This document shows positions 39,161-50,350 of a DNA stretch of 64,000 nt, one piece after another. The position numbers and the translations under genes are program-made. The DNA is from Pseudonocardia kunmingensis (GTDB lineage: Bacteria > Actinomycetota > Actinomycetes > Mycobacteriales > Pseudonocardiaceae). Below the pieces are notes generated by a model. The model was not told the DNA's origin. It worked only from the letters and a program-made list of their open reading frames with translations, and searched no databases. The stretch lies in the NCBI RefSeq assembly GCF_006716445.1, contig NZ_VFPA01000001.1:2790001-2854000 (forward strand), given 5' to 3'. The first letter of the stretch is position 1; each line of letters begins with the position of its first letter.

Positions 39161-39232
39161 CGCTCGCACACCGGTTCCGGCGCTGCCACACCGACTGCAG
39201 TCGGTGTGCGAGCGCGGCGATCGGTGTGCGAG
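39161..39232. repeat. Nested palindromes between nth and the thioredoxin-like gene
   Basis: A perfect 22-bp palindrome (half-site CACACCGACTG) occupies 39187-39208. A wider 13-base inverted repeat pairs CGCTCGCACACCG (39161-39173) with CGGTGTGCGAGCG (39202-39214), and a third CGGTGTGCGAG follows at 39222-39232. The arms compete for pairing, so alternative RNA folds are possible. Confidence 0.65.
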
Positions 39233-39249
39233 GGCGTCCGGGCGGGCAC

Positions 39250-39894
39250 GTGACCGGCCCCGGCGCGGTGGTGCGGCGCTCGGAGATCGTCACCACGGTC
39301 GTGGTCGTGGTGCTCGCCGCGGTCGCCGTGTTCGCGCTCTGGCCGCGCGACGATCCCGCGCCCGGGCCGCCGCCGGTCGCGACCGGCGAGCCGGCCCCCG
39401 TTCCCGACGCCGAGCTCGCCGCCGCCCGGGCCGCGGCGGGCTCGGTGGCGTGCCCGGCGCCCACCGGCGCGGCACCCGCCGGTCCGCTGGCGGGCATCAC
39501 CGTCCCCTGCCTCGGCGTCCCGGGTCCCGTCGACGTCGGCGCCGCGCTGGCCGGCGGGCCCGCCCTGCTGAACGTCTGGGCCTCCTGGTGCGGGCCGTGC
39601 CGCGAGGAGCTGCCCGCGCTCGCCGAGTACGCCGCGCGGCCCGGCGCCGTGCCCGTGCTCGGCATCGACGTGCGCGACGACCCGCGCGCCGCGCTGCGCC
39701 TGCTCACCGAGCTCGGTGTGGCGCTCCCGTCGGTCACCGACCCGGACGGCGCGCTGCGCGCCGCGCTGGACGTCCCACCCGCGCTGCCCGCCTCGTACGT
39801 GGTGCGCGCCGACGGCACGGCGGTCCGGGTCGACCCGCCCACCCCGTTCGTCACGGCCGACGAGGTCGCCGCGGCCGTGGAGCGGCTGTCGTGA
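39250..39894 (+). CDS. Membrane-anchored TlpA-like thioredoxin
   Basis: A 214-residue extracytoplasmic thiol-disulfide protein. One N-terminal membrane helix (IVTTVVVVVLAAVAVFALWP) is followed by a Pro-rich linker and a thioredoxin fold with the active site WASWCGPCREELP (CxxC near residue 115). The family usually reduces or isomerises disulfides in exported proteins. The start is GTG at 39250; the longer frame covers the palindromes. It matches the position of Rv3673c, upstream of a Nudix and marP. The stop overlaps the Nudix GTG (GTGA). Confidence 0.87.
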   Translation: MTGPGAVVRRSEIVTTVVVVVLAAVAVFALWPRDDPAPGPPPVATGEPAPVPDAELAAARAAAGSVACPAPTGAAPAGPLAGITVPCLGVPGPVDVGAALAGGPALLNVWASWCGPCREELPALAEYAARPGAVPVLGIDVRDDPRAALRLLTELGVALPSVTDPDGALRAALDVPPALPASYVVRADGTAVRVDPPTPFVTADEVAAAVERLS

Positions 39895-40583
39895 GCGCCG
39901 CGCTGCGGCCCGAGCGGGCGCCGGACTGGCTGCGGCCGCTGCTGCGGGGCGTCCGGGACATCGACGCGGCTGCGCTGGGGCACCGCCGGATCCCGCCGCC
40001 GGCAGGCGGCCGCCGGGCCGCGGTGCTGATGCTGTTCGGCGAGGACGCCGCGCACGGCCCGGACGTGCTGCTCGTCGAGCGGGCGAGCACCCTGCGCAAC
40101 CACGCGGGCCAGGTGGCCTTCCCGGGCGGCGGCGCCGATCCCGACGACGCCGACGTGGTGGCCACGGCCCTGCGGGAGGCCGAGGAGGAGGCCGGCGTGG
40201 AGCCCTCAGGGGTGGCGCCGCTCGCGCTGCTGCCCGAGCTGTTCGTCCCGCCGTCGGGCTTCGTCGTCACGCCCGTGCTCGCCCACTGGGAGCGCCCGGT
40301 CGCGGTGCACGCCGTCGACGCGCGCGAGACCGCGAGCGTGGTGCGGGTGCCGATCGCCGCGCTCGCCGATCCGGCCCACCGCATGCAGGTGCACCACCCG
40401 TCCGGCTACACGGGCCCGGCCTTCGCCGTGGCGGGCCTGCTCGTGTGGGGTTTCACCGGGGGCCTATTGTCCGCGCTGTTGGATCGCGGGGGATGGGCGC
40501 GTTCGTGGGACACCACTCGGGTGGTCGACCTCGACGCTGCGTGGTCGGCTGCGCGGGCCGATCGGCGGGAGGTCGCAGGATGA
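39891..40583 (+). CDS. CoA pyrophosphatase-type Nudix hydrolase
   Basis: A 230-residue Nudix enzyme of the NudL/CoA group. It has the CoA-type signature VERASTLRNHAGQVAFPGGG (CoAse motif LLTxRSxxxRxHxGxVxFPGG) and the Nudix box continuing DVVATALREAEEEAGVEPSG with REXXEEXG. The expected reaction is hydrolysis of CoA or its thioesters to phosphopantetheine and 3',5'-ADP. It begins at the GTG overlapping the thioredoxin-like stop and is followed closely by marP, so the three are one operon, as in mycobacteria (Rv3672c). Confidence 0.9.
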   Translation: MSAALRPERAPDWLRPLLRGVRDIDAAALGHRRIPPPAGGRRAAVLMLFGEDAAHGPDVLLVERASTLRNHAGQVAFPGGGADPDDADVVATALREAEEEAGVEPSGVAPLALLPELFVPPSGFVVTPVLAHWERPVAVHAVDARETASVVRVPIAALADPAHRMQVHHPSGYTGPAFAVAGLLVWGFTGGLLSALLDRGGWARSWDTTRVVDLDAAWSAARADRREVAG

Positions 40584-40602
40584 ACTCGGGGGCCGGAACC
40601 AG

Positions 40603-41799
40603 GTGAGCTGGGTTGATGTCGTCGTCGTCCTGCTCGCACTGATCGCAGCCGTCTCCGGATGGCGCCACGGCATGGCGGTGGCGCTGCTGTCGTTCGTCGG
40701 GGTGCTCACCGGCGCCGTGCTGGGCGTGCGGCTGGCTCCCCTGCTGGCCGCGGGCGTCGAGGCACCCACCACGCGGATCATCGTCAGCATCGCGGTGGTC
40801 GTGCTGCTGGTGGCGCTGGGGGAGACCACGGGCGTCTTCTTCGGCAGGCGCATCCGCGACCGGATCACCGGTGCGCGCTCGTTGCAGGTCGACTCCACGC
40901 TGGGCTCGGTCCTGCAGGCCCTCACGGTCGTGGTCGCGGCCTGGCTCGTGGCGCTGCCGCTGGCCTCGGCGAGCTTCCCGGGGCTCGCGTCGGCCGTGCG
41001 GGGCTCGGACGTCCTGCGCACCGTCGACAACGTCATGCCGGAGGCCGCCAAGGCCCTCCCGGCCGAGCTGGGCCAGCTGCTCAACAACTCCGGCTTCCCG
41101 AACGTCCTGAGCCCGTTCGCGGAGACCCCGATCACCGAGGTCGGCGTGCCCGACCCGGCGCTGGCCCAGAGCGCCGTCGTCGACGAGGTCGCGAGCAGCG
41201 TGCTCAAGGTCCGCGGCCGGGCCCCGTCGTGCGCGCGCCAGCTCGAGGGCACCGGCTTCGTGATCGGCCCGGAGCTGGTCATGACCAACGCGCACGTCGT
41301 CGCGGGCACCGCGGAGACCGGCGTCGAGATCCGCACGAGCCGGGGGAAGGTGCGGGAGCTGGACGGCGAGGTGGTGCTCTACGACCCGGCCGTCGACCTC
41401 GCCGTGATCCGCGTGCCCGACCTGGAGGCCGAGCCGCTGTCGTTCGACCCGGGCGCGGCCGCCGCGGGCGACGACGCGATCATCGTGGGCTACCCGCTGG
41501 ACGGCCCGTACACCGCCACGGCGGCGAAGGTCCGTTCGATGATCAACCTCAAGGGGCCGGACATCTACGACTCCGGTGAGGTCACCCGCGAGGTGTACAC
41601 GGTGCGGGCGGTCGTGCGCTCCGGCAACTCGGGAGGACCGATGATCGCTCCCGACGGCCGCGTGGTCGGTGTGGTGTTCGGCGCGGCCCTCGACGACCAG
41701 GAGACCGGCTTCGTCCTGACGGTCGACCAGGTGGCCGGCGCCGTCGAGGCGGCCCCGGGCCTGCGGCGCGAGGTCGACACCGGCAGCTGCGCCGTCTGA
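40603..41799 (+). CDS. marP: Acid-resistance membrane serine protease MarP
   Basis: A 398-residue protease with an N-terminal CvpA-like domain of four membrane helices (1-125) and a periplasmic chymotrypsin-fold domain. The triad is His231 (MTNAHVVAG), Asp265 (DPAVDLAVI) and Ser343 (SGNSGGPMI). Cys210 and Cys396 correspond to the redox-sensitive disulfide of mycobacterial MarP (Rv3671c), which is needed for pH homeostasis and wall hydrolase processing under acid. The start is GTG at 40603, 19 bases after the Nudix stop, with an AGG-containing stretch before it. Confidence 0.93.
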   Translation: MSWVDVVVVLLALIAAVSGWRHGMAVALLSFVGVLTGAVLGVRLAPLLAAGVEAPTTRIIVSIAVVVLLVALGETTGVFFGRRIRDRITGARSLQVDSTLGSVLQALTVVVAAWLVALPLASASFPGLASAVRGSDVLRTVDNVMPEAAKALPAELGQLLNNSGFPNVLSPFAETPITEVGVPDPALAQSAVVDEVASSVLKVRGRAPSCARQLEGTGFVIGPELVMTNAHVVAGTAETGVEIRTSRGKVRELDGEVVLYDPAVDLAVIRVPDLEAEPLSFDPGAAAAGDDAIIVGYPLDGPYTATAAKVRSMINLKGPDIYDSGEVTREVYTVRAVVRSGNSGGPMIAPDGRVVGVVFGAALDDQETGFVLTVDQVAGAVEAAPGLRREVDTGSCAV

Positions 41800-41853
41800 C
41801 CACGCGAAGCGATCACAGCACGCGCTGTTCCTGCTGGTCACGGGCCTCGCACG

Positions 41854-41877
41854 ACCCGTCACGCAGTGACGACGGGT
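41854..41877. terminator. Hairpin downstream of marP
   Basis: ACCCGTC (41854-41860) pairs with GACGGGT (41871-41877), with a smaller GTCA/TGAC stem inside. It lies 55 bases past the marP stop and may end the nth-marP operon. Confidence 0.4.
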
Positions 41878-41912
41878 GCAACACGGGCGCGGGTTGGGCC
41901 GATTGTCCTAGC

Positions 41913-44236
<2,324 letters not shown>

Positions 44237-44255
44237 AGGGGCAACAGAGCGTTCC

Positions 44256-44261
44256 TAGGTT
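44256..44261 (+). promoter_or_regulatory. Candidate -10 box of a leaderless transcript (urtA)
   Basis: TAGGTT ends seven bases before the urtA GTG at 44269, with no ribosome binding site. Confidence 0.55.
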
Positions 44262-44268
44262 CCGCCGG

Positions 44269-45525
44269 GTGACGACTCCGCGATCCCGCCGCACCCTGTC
44301 GACCGCCGCCGTCCTGGCGGTGGGCATCGCCCTCTCCGCCTGCGGAGCCCGCGTCGACGATCCCGGCGGTCCCGCGGCCGCCGCCCCCTCGTGCGTCGAC
44401 ACGTCCGGGCCGGAGGTCAAGGTCGGTTTCCTCAACTCCCGGTCGGGCACGATGGCGATCAGCGAGAACACCGTCTTCGACTCGCTCTCGCTCGCCGCGG
44501 AGCAGATCAACGCGGCGGGCGGGGTGCTCGGCAAGCAGCTCGCGGTCGTCGCGGAGGACGGCGCGTCGGAACCGACGATCTTCGCGGAGAAGGCGCAGAA
44601 GCTGATCCGCAGCGACTGCGTGGCCGCGGTGTTCGGCGGCTGGACCTCGTCGTCGCGCAAGGCGATGCTGCCGGTGTTCGAGAGCAACGACGCCCTGCTG
44701 TTCTACCCGGTGCAGTACGAGGGCCTGGAGTCGTCGGAGAACATCTTCTACACCGGCGCCACGACCAACCAGCAGATCATCCCGGCGCTGGACTACCTGA
44801 AGGAGCAGGGCGTCACGAGCCTGTTCCTGGTGGGCAGCGACTACGTCTTCCCGCAGACCGCCAACAAGATCATCAAGGCGTACGCCGCCGCGAACGGCAT
44901 CGAGGTCCGGGGCGAGGAGTACGCCCCGCTCGGTCACACCGACTTCGCCACGATCGTCTCCAAGGTCCGCGACGCGGGCGCGGGCGCGGTGTTCAACACC
45001 CTCAACGGCGACTCCAACGTCGCGTTCTTCAAGGAGTACCGCAACCTCGGCCTGACGCCGGAGGCGATGCCGGTGCTCAGCGTGTCGATCGCCGAGGAGG
45101 AGGTCGGCGGCGTCGGCGTGGACAACATCGTCGGCCAGCCGGTGGCCTGGAACTACTACCAGACGCTCGACTCGCAGGCGAACCAGCAGTTCGTCGAGGC
45201 GTTCAAGGCGAAGTACGGGTCGGACCGGGTGACCTCGGACCCGATGGAGGCGGCGTACACCTCGCTGTGGCTGTGGAAGGGCATGGTCGAGAAGGCCGGA
45301 TCCTTCGACGTCGCCGCGGTGCAGGAGGCCGCCGGCGGCGTGAGCTACGACGCGCCCGAGGGCACGGTCACCGTGAACGGCGAGAACCACCACATCGCGA
45401 AGACCGCGCTCATCGGCAAGATCGGCCCCGACGGCCTCATCCACACCGAGTGGTCGTCGGGCGCGCCGATCGAGCCGGACCCGTTCCTGAAGACGTACCC
45501 GTGGGCCTCCGGTCTCGCGAGCTGA
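44269..45525 (+). CDS. urtA: Urea ABC transporter, substrate-binding lipoprotein
   Basis: A 418-residue periplasmic-type binding protein. The signal peptide ([20 protein letters not shown]) ends in a lipobox with Cys25, so it is membrane-anchored. The mature part is a LivK/Peripla_BP fold with urea-binder features: [58 protein letters not shown] and [12 protein letters not shown]. It delivers urea to UrtBC. It is first in a tight urtABCDE operon, and the urease operon follows 1.1 kb downstream. Nitrogen control by GlnR is known for such genes in related bacteria; the sites here are weak. Confidence 0.94.
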   Translation: MTTPRSRRTLSTAAVLAVGIALSACGARVDDPGGPAAAAPSCVDTSGPEVKVGFLNSRSGTMAISENTVFDSLSLAAEQINAAGGVLGKQLAVVAEDGASEPTIFAEKAQKLIRSDCVAAVFGGWTSSSRKAMLPVFESNDALLFYPVQYEGLESSENIFYTGATTNQQIIPALDYLKEQGVTSLFLVGSDYVFPQTANKIIKAYAAANGIEVRGEEYAPLGHTDFATIVSKVRDAGAGAVFNTLNGDSNVAFFKEYRNLGLTPEAMPVLSVSIAEEEVGGVGVDNIVGQPVAWNYYQTLDSQANQQFVEAFKAKYGSDRVTSDPMEAAYTSLWLWKGMVEKAGSFDVAAVQEAAGGVSYDAPEGTVTVNGENHHIAKTALIGKIGPDGLIHTEWSSGAPIEPDPFLKTYPWASGLAS

Positions 45526-45526
45526 C

Positions 45527-46411
45527 GTGGACATCCTCGTCACCCAGGTCTTCAACGGCCTGTCCGGCGGCTCGATCCTGCTGCTCGCCGCGCTCGGCCT
45601 CGCGCTCACGTTCGGCCAGATGGGCGTGATCAACATGGCGCACGGCGAGTTCCTCATGGCCGGGGCGTACACCGCGTTCGTCACGCAGAACGTGCTCGGG
45701 GCGGCGGGTCTGTCACTGCTGGTGTCGCTGCCGATCGCGTTCGCCGTCGGCGGCGTGCTCGGCGTGGTGCTGGAGGCCACGCTGCTGCGGCGGATGTACC
45801 ACCGCCCGTTGGACACGCTGCTCGTCACCTGGGGCGTCTCGCTGGTGCTGCAGCAGCTCGCCCGCGACGTGTTCGGCACGGCGGGCGTCGACGTGCCGGC
45901 GCCCGCGTGGCTGTCCGGGCCGGTCGAGGTGCTCGGGTTCGCGTTCCCCCGCACGCGGCTGTTCATCCTGCTGCTCGCGGTGGCGGCGTTCGTCGCGCTG
46001 GCAGCCCTGCTCCGGTACACCGCGCTCGGGCGGCGGATCCGCGCCACCGTGCAGAACCGGCCGCTCGCCGAGACCGCGGGGATCTCGACGCGCGCCACCG
46101 ACCGGCTCACGTTCTTCATCGGGTCCGGGCTGGCCGGCGTCGCGGGCGTCGCGCTCACGCTGATGGGCTCGATCTCGCCGAACCTCGGCACCGCCTACAT
46201 CGTCGACGCGTTCCTCGTCGTCGTGGTCGGCGGGATCGGGCAGATCAAGGGCGCGGTGATCGCCGCGTTCCTGCTGGGCGTCGTGCAGAGCTGGATCGAG
46301 TACTCCACGAGCGCGTCGATCGCCAAGGTGCTCGTCTTCGCGCTCATCGTCGCGTTCCTGCAGGTGCGCCCGCAGGGGATCTTCGCGGTCCGGACGAGGA
46401 GCCTCGCATGA
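45527..46411 (+). CDS. urtB: Urea ABC transporter, permease UrtB
   Basis: A 294-residue LivH-type inner membrane permease with about eight helices. Features include LAALGLALTFGQMGVINMAH near the N-terminus and the late VVGGIGQIKGAVIAAFLLGV. Some UrtB proteins have a long periplasmic N-terminal extension; this one does not. GTG at 45527 lies one base after the urtA stop, and its own stop overlaps the urtC ATG (ATGA). It forms the channel with UrtC. Confidence 0.93.
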   Translation: MDILVTQVFNGLSGGSILLLAALGLALTFGQMGVINMAHGEFLMAGAYTAFVTQNVLGAAGLSLLVSLPIAFAVGGVLGVVLEATLLRRMYHRPLDTLLVTWGVSLVLQQLARDVFGTAGVDVPAPAWLSGPVEVLGFAFPRTRLFILLLAVAAFVALAALLRYTALGRRIRATVQNRPLAETAGISTRATDRLTFFIGSGLAGVAGVALTLMGSISPNLGTAYIVDAFLVVVVGGIGQIKGAVIAAFLLGVVQSWIEYSTSASIAKVLVFALIVAFLQVRPQGIFAVRTRSLA

Positions 46412-47487
46412 GCACGCGCTGGCGGGTGCCCGCCGCCTTCGCCGTGGCCGCGCTGCTGCTGTTCGTCGTCGCGCCGCTGGTGCTGTCGCCGTTCCGGCTC
46501 GACCAGCTCGGCCGCTACCTCTGCTTCGGCATCGTCGCGGTCGGGATCGGGCTGGCCTGGGGCCGCGGCGGCATGCTGACGCTCGGCCAGGGCGTGTTCT
46601 TCGGGATCGGCGCGTACCTGATGGCGATGCACCTGACGCTCGCCGACGCGGGCCCCGGCGGCACCCCCGACTTCATGGCGCTCATCTCGTCCGACGGCGT
46701 GCCGTGGTGGTGGGAGCCGTTCCGGTCCGAGGTCGTCACGCTGCTCGCGATCCTGCTGCTCCCGGCGGCGCTGGCCGCGGTGCTCGGCCTCGCGACGTTC
46801 CGGCGGAAGGTGCGCGGGGCGTACTTCGCGATCCTCTCGCAGGCACTCGCGGCGGCGTTCGCGATCCTGCTGATCGGCAACCCGACCGGCACGGGCGGCT
46901 CCACGGGGCTGTCGGGCTTCCGCGGGTTCTTCGGGTTCGCGCTGTCCGACCCGGCCAACCGCCTCGTGCTGTTCCTCACGGCGGCGGGGGTGCTGCTGCT
47001 CCTGCTGGCGCTCGCCCGCCAGCTCATGGTGAGCCGCTACGGCGAGCTGCTGGTGGCCTGCCGCGACGCCGAGGAGCGGGTGCGCTTCCTCGGGTACGAC
47101 CCCGCGACCGTCAAGACCGTCGCGTTCGTCGTCGCCGCGTTCACGGCCGGGATCGCCGGCGCGCTGTTCGTGCCGATCGTCGGCATCGTGTCCCCGAACG
47201 ACGTCGGCATCGTGCCCTCGATCGGGATGCTGATCGGCGTCGCGATCGGCGGGCGGACCACGCTGTTCGGGCCGGTGCTCGGGGCGATCGCGGTCGCCTG
47301 GGCGGGTACCACGCTGTCCGAGCAGTTCCCGTCGGGCTGGACCTACGCGCAGGGCCTGCTGTTCATGCTGGTCATCGCGTTCCTGCCGGGCGGCATCGCG
47401 TCGATCGGCGGGCGGTGGCGGCGGATGCGGGCGCCCCGGCCCGCGACGACCACCGCGGCCGTCCCCGCGGCGACGGGAGGGAACTGA
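46408..47487 (+). CDS. urtC: Urea ABC transporter, permease UrtC
   Basis: A 359-residue LivM-type permease. It shows LCFGIVAVGIGLAWGRGGML and FGIGAYLMAMHLT in the N-terminal half and GTGGSTGLSGFRGFFGFA in the middle; the GITGFRGF-like segment is typical of UrtC. The C-terminus ends in a basic, Ala/Thr-rich tail (GRWRRMRAPRPATTTAAVPA). The ATG overlaps the urtB stop, and the stop shares one base with the urtD ATG (TGATG). Confidence 0.93.
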   Translation: MSTRWRVPAAFAVAALLLFVVAPLVLSPFRLDQLGRYLCFGIVAVGIGLAWGRGGMLTLGQGVFFGIGAYLMAMHLTLADAGPGGTPDFMALISSDGVPWWWEPFRSEVVTLLAILLLPAALAAVLGLATFRRKVRGAYFAILSQALAAAFAILLIGNPTGTGGSTGLSGFRGFFGFALSDPANRLVLFLTAAGVLLLLLALARQLMVSRYGELLVACRDAEERVRFLGYDPATVKTVAFVVAAFTAGIAGALFVPIVGIVSPNDVGIVPSIGMLIGVAIGGRTTLFGPVLGAIAVAWAGTTLSEQFPSGWTYAQGLLFMLVIAFLPGGIASIGGRWRRMRAPRPATTTAAVPAATGGN

Positions 47488-48263
47488 TGCAACGCGACTA
47501 CCTGGAGCTCTCCGGTCTCACCGTGAGCTTCGACGGGTTCGTGGCCGTCGACGGCGTGGACCTCGCGGTGCTGCCCGGCGACCTGCGGTTCCTCATCGGC
47601 CCCAACGGGGCGGGCAAGACCACGCTGATCGACGCCGTGTCCGGGCTCGTGGCGGCGACCGGCTCCGCGCGGTACGCCGGGCAGGAGCTGCTCGGGCGCA
47701 AGGTGCACCGGATCGCCCGGCTCGGCGTCGGCCGCACCTTCCAGACGGCCTCCGTGTTCGAGGAGCTCACCGTGCTGCAGAACCTCGACATCGCCGCGGG
47801 ACACCGGCGTGGGCCGCTCACGCTGGCGCGCCGCCGCCGGGGCGTCCCCGAGGAGGTGCGGCGGACGCTCGGGACGATCGGGCTCACCGACCTCCTCGAC
47901 ACCCCGGCCGGGGAGCTGGCGCACGGCCAGAAGCAGTGGCTCGAGATCGGGATGCTGCTGGTGCAGGACGCCCGGCTGCTCATGCTCGACGAGCCGGTGG
48001 CCGGGATGAGCGCCGAGGAGAAGGACGAGACCGGCCGCCTGCTGCGGCGCATCGGCACCGACCGGGTCGTGGTCGTGGTCGAGCACGACATGGACTTCAT
48101 GCGCGCGTTCGCGCAGTCGGTCACCGTGCTGCACGCGGGTTCCGTGATCGCCGAGGGCAGCGTGCGGGAGGTCCAGGCCGACCCCCGGGTGCAGGAGGTC
48201 TACCTCGGTCCCGGCCACCACTCGCAGGCCGAGGTCGCGACCGTGCTCGGGGAGGCCCTCTGA
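47487..48263 (+). CDS. urtD: Urea ABC transporter, ATPase UrtD
   Basis: A 258-residue LivG-type ATP-binding subunit. Walker A is GPNGAGKTTLIDAVSG (near 40), the ABC signature is degenerate as LAHGQKQWLEIGMLL, typical of UrtD, and Walker B is LLMLDEPVAGMSAEE with the H-loop in VVVVEHDMDFM. It pairs with UrtE to power urea import. Start and stop overlap neighbouring genes by one base each. Confidence 0.94.
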   Translation: MQRDYLELSGLTVSFDGFVAVDGVDLAVLPGDLRFLIGPNGAGKTTLIDAVSGLVAATGSARYAGQELLGRKVHRIARLGVGRTFQTASVFEELTVLQNLDIAAGHRRGPLTLARRRRGVPEEVRRTLGTIGLTDLLDTPAGELAHGQKQWLEIGMLLVQDARLLMLDEPVAGMSAEEKDETGRLLRRIGTDRVVVVVEHDMDFMRAFAQSVTVLHAGSVIAEGSVREVQADPRVQEVYLGPGHHSQAEVATVLGEAL

Positions 48264-48958
48264 TGCTCACGATGACCGGTGTCGAGGTCGGTTACGGGCG
48301 CACGGCCGTGGTGCACGGCGTCACCGTCGAGGTGCCGGCGGACGGGGTGGTGGCCGTGCTGGGCCACAACGGCGCGGGCAAGACGACGCTGCTGCGCGCC
48401 GCCGTCGGGGTGCTGCCCACCCGTGCGGGCCGGATCCTGCTCGGCGGCGAGGACGTCACCGGCATGCCGCCCCACCAGCGGGTGCGCCGCGGCCTGGCCT
48501 ACGTGCCGCAGGGCCAGCAGTCGTTCGGCCAGCTCACGACCTTGGAGAACCTGCAGGTCGTCGCCGACACCCGGCGCGGCGGGGGGAAGGCGCTGATCGA
48601 CGAGGCGCTCGACGTCTTCCCGGCCCTGGCGGGCCTGCTCGGCCGGCGGGCCGGCCTGCTGTCCGGCGGGCAGCGCCAGCAGCTCGCCATCGCCCGCGCG
48701 CTGATCACGCAGCCCCGGATGCTCGTGCTCGACGAGCCGACCGAGGGCATCCAGCCGTCGGTGGTGGCGGAGATCGAGCAGGCGATCCTGGCGCTCACCC
48801 GCCGCGGCGGCCTCTCCGTGCTGCTCGTCGAGCAGCACGTGGGGTTCGCCCTGGACGCGGCCGACCGCTACTACGTCCTGGCCTCCGGGCGGGTGACGGC
48901 GGAGGGCCGCGGCGGGGCGGCGTCGGTCATCGACGTGCGGTCGGCGATGGCGATCTAG
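48263..48958 (+). CDS. urtE: Urea ABC transporter, ATPase UrtE
   Basis: A 231-residue LivF-type ATP-binding subunit. Walker A is GHNGAGKTTLLRAAVG, the signature LLSGGQRQQLAIARAL, Walker B MLVLDEPTEGIQPSVV and the H-loop VLLVEQHVGFAL. The EGIQPS sequence after Walker B is characteristic of UrtE rather than LivF. It is the last gene of the transporter operon; hairpin copy 4 follows about 105 bases later. Confidence 0.94.
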   Translation: MLTMTGVEVGYGRTAVVHGVTVEVPADGVVAVLGHNGAGKTTLLRAAVGVLPTRAGRILLGGEDVTGMPPHQRVRRGLAYVPQGQQSFGQLTTLENLQVVADTRRGGGKALIDEALDVFPALAGLLGRRAGLLSGGQRQQLAIARALITQPRMLVLDEPTEGIQPSVVAEIEQAILALTRRGGLSVLLVEQHVGFALDAADRYYVLASGRVTAEGRGGAASVIDVRSAMAI

Positions 48959-49063
48959 TGCGGTGGCCCGCGCACCCCTTCTGCTCCCCAGCCTCATGAT
49001 CGGCAAGTCGGCGCGTTCCCGGGTGGAAAGAGCGTGTTGCCGAATCCGGTCGCCGGAGGTCAT

Positions 49064-49112
49064 GACGAACGGCACTTTCGTCGGCTAGGTACCGACGAGA
49101 GTGCCGTTCGTC
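49064..49112. terminator. Dispersed hairpin repeat, copy 4 (bidirectional terminator)
   Basis: Arms of 21 bases, 49064-49084 and 49092-49112, around CTAGGTA with one G-T wobble. The arm core is ACGAACGGCACTTTCGTCGG. It lies between the convergent stops at 48958 and 49147. Just before it, GAGCGTGTTGCCGAATC (49030-49046) repeats a motif found before copy 2. Confidence 0.8.
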
Positions 49113-49146
49113 CGGATAGGAGCCTCGCGGCGACCGCCCGGCCGGG

Positions 49147-49920
49147 TCAGCCGCTCTGCTCGGCGAGGCCGCGGACCAGGTCCCGCAGCGGGCCGATGTC
49201 CGGCACGTTGCGCTCCAGCTCCTCCACGAACGCCTGGGCCGCTTCGGCGCTCTCCGCCTCGATGTCGTTCTGGACGTTCTGGCGCAGCACGTCCCCGCCG
49301 TACCAGACGCCGACCACGACGGCCGCGACCGGCAGCAGCACCGAGGCGAACAGCCCGACCCCGGCGAGCGCCTTCGGGCGGGCCACCACGAGCGCGATCA
49401 CGGCGAGCAGGAAAACCCCGAGCGCGCCCAGCGCCACGGACCCGAGCGCCGACGTCCAGCCCGCCACGCTCGCGAAGGGGTCCGCCGAGATGAGGTCGAC
49501 CGACACCAGCGCCTGGTAGGTCAGCACCCCCAGCAGCGCGGACACGATCAGCGCGAGCACCAGGACCACGCCGGCGAAGAGCTGGCCGCGGCTGCGCGAC
49601 CGCCCGGGCCGGCGCGGGCCGCGGACCTCGTCGTCGTAGTCGTAGCGGTCGTCGTAGCGGTCGTCGTAGCGGTCGTCGACGCTCGCGCGGTCGTCGTGGC
49701 CCGTGTAGGCGTCGTCCCGGACGGCGGGCGGCGCGGGCGCCATCTGCCGGGTCGGCTGCGGCGCCATCTGGCGGGTCGGGTCCGGTGCCATCTGGCGCGT
49801 GGGCCGCGGCGGCACCGGCGGACGAGGCGCGGGTGACCGCGGGGCGGTCGGGAGGGGGACCGTCGGACCGGACGCCGCGTCGAAGCCAGGCGGGCCCCAC
49901 CGGGATGGCTCGCTCACCAC
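49147..49920 (-). CDS. Membrane protein with repetitive N-terminus
   Basis: A 257-residue protein. The N-terminal cytoplasmic part has three tandem copies of PTRQMAP with one variable residue (about 40-62) and then [17 protein letters not shown], encoded by an exact 12-base tandem repeat. Three or four membrane segments follow ([56 protein letters not shown]), and the C-terminus is an acidic helix ([20 protein letters not shown]). Function unknown. It starts at GTG 49920 and is divergent from ureA. Confidence 0.7.
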   Translation of the reverse strand: MVSEPSRWGPPGFDAASGPTVPLPTAPRSPAPRPPVPPRPTRQMAPDPTRQMAPQPTRQMAPAPPAVRDDAYTGHDDRASVDDRYDDRYDDRYDYDDEVRGPRRPGRSRSRGQLFAGVVLVLALIVSALLGVLTYQALVSVDLISADPFASVAGWTSALGSVALGALGVFLLAVIALVVARPKALAGVGLFASVLLPVAAVVVGVWYGGDVLRQNVQNDIEAESAEAAQAFVEELERNVPDIGPLRDLVRGLAEQSG

Positions 49921-49997
49921 GGCACCCTCTCACGGCCCGCGCGCGGACACAGCGTGCGGTCGTGCGGCGGCCGTTCACCCGGCCGGGGACGCCGGAC

Positions 49998-50024
49998 GAA
50001 ACACCACCGACCCGTCCGAGTAAC
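49998..50024 (+). promoter_or_regulatory. GlnR-like half-sites upstream of ureA
   Basis: GAAAC (49998-50002) and GTAAC (50020-50024) lie exactly 22 bases apart, the spacing of alternate half-sites in actinobacterial GlnR boxes, and end 23 bases before the ureA ATG. Intermediate half-sites are poor. Confidence 0.35.
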
Positions 50025-50047
50025 ACGTCGCGGTCAGGATGGCGGGC

Positions 50048-50350
50048 ATGCACCTGAGCCCCCAGGAGCGCGACAAGCTGCTCGTCCACGTCGCCGCCGA
50101 CGTCGCCCGGGCCCGCAGGGCACGCGGGCTGCGGATGAACCATCCGGAAGCGGTGGCGCTGATCACCGATCACGTGCTCGAGGGCGCCCGCGACGGGCGC
50201 AGCGTCTCCGAGCTCATGTCGAGCGGACGAGAAGTGCTCTCGACGGCCGACGTGCTCGACGGGGTCGGCGACATGATCGACTCCGTGCAGGTCGAGGCCA
50301 CCTTCCCGGACGGCACCAAGCTCGTCACCGTCCACAGCCCGATCGTCTGA
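50048..50350 (+). CDS. ureA: Urease subunit gamma
   Basis: A 100-residue urease structural subunit of standard length. It opens [20 protein letters not shown] and carries [14 protein letters not shown] (here [20 protein letters not shown]), [14 protein letters not shown] and [18 protein letters not shown], all hallmark segments. ATG at 50048 is chosen; the in-frame ATG three codons earlier would add residues not found in the family. The stop shares a base with the ureB ATG. It heads the ureABCFGD operon. Confidence 0.96.
   Translation: MHLSPQERDKLLVHVAADVARARRARGLRMNHPEAVALITDHVLEGARDGRSVSELMSSGREVLSTADVLDGVGDMIDSVQVEATFPDGTKLVTVHSPIV

Noticed and set aside
49640..49690. Tandem CGGTCGTCGTAG units that could suggest a CRISPR or VNTR array
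   Set aside because: They are only 12 bases long without spacers and encode the DDRY repeats of a membrane protein.
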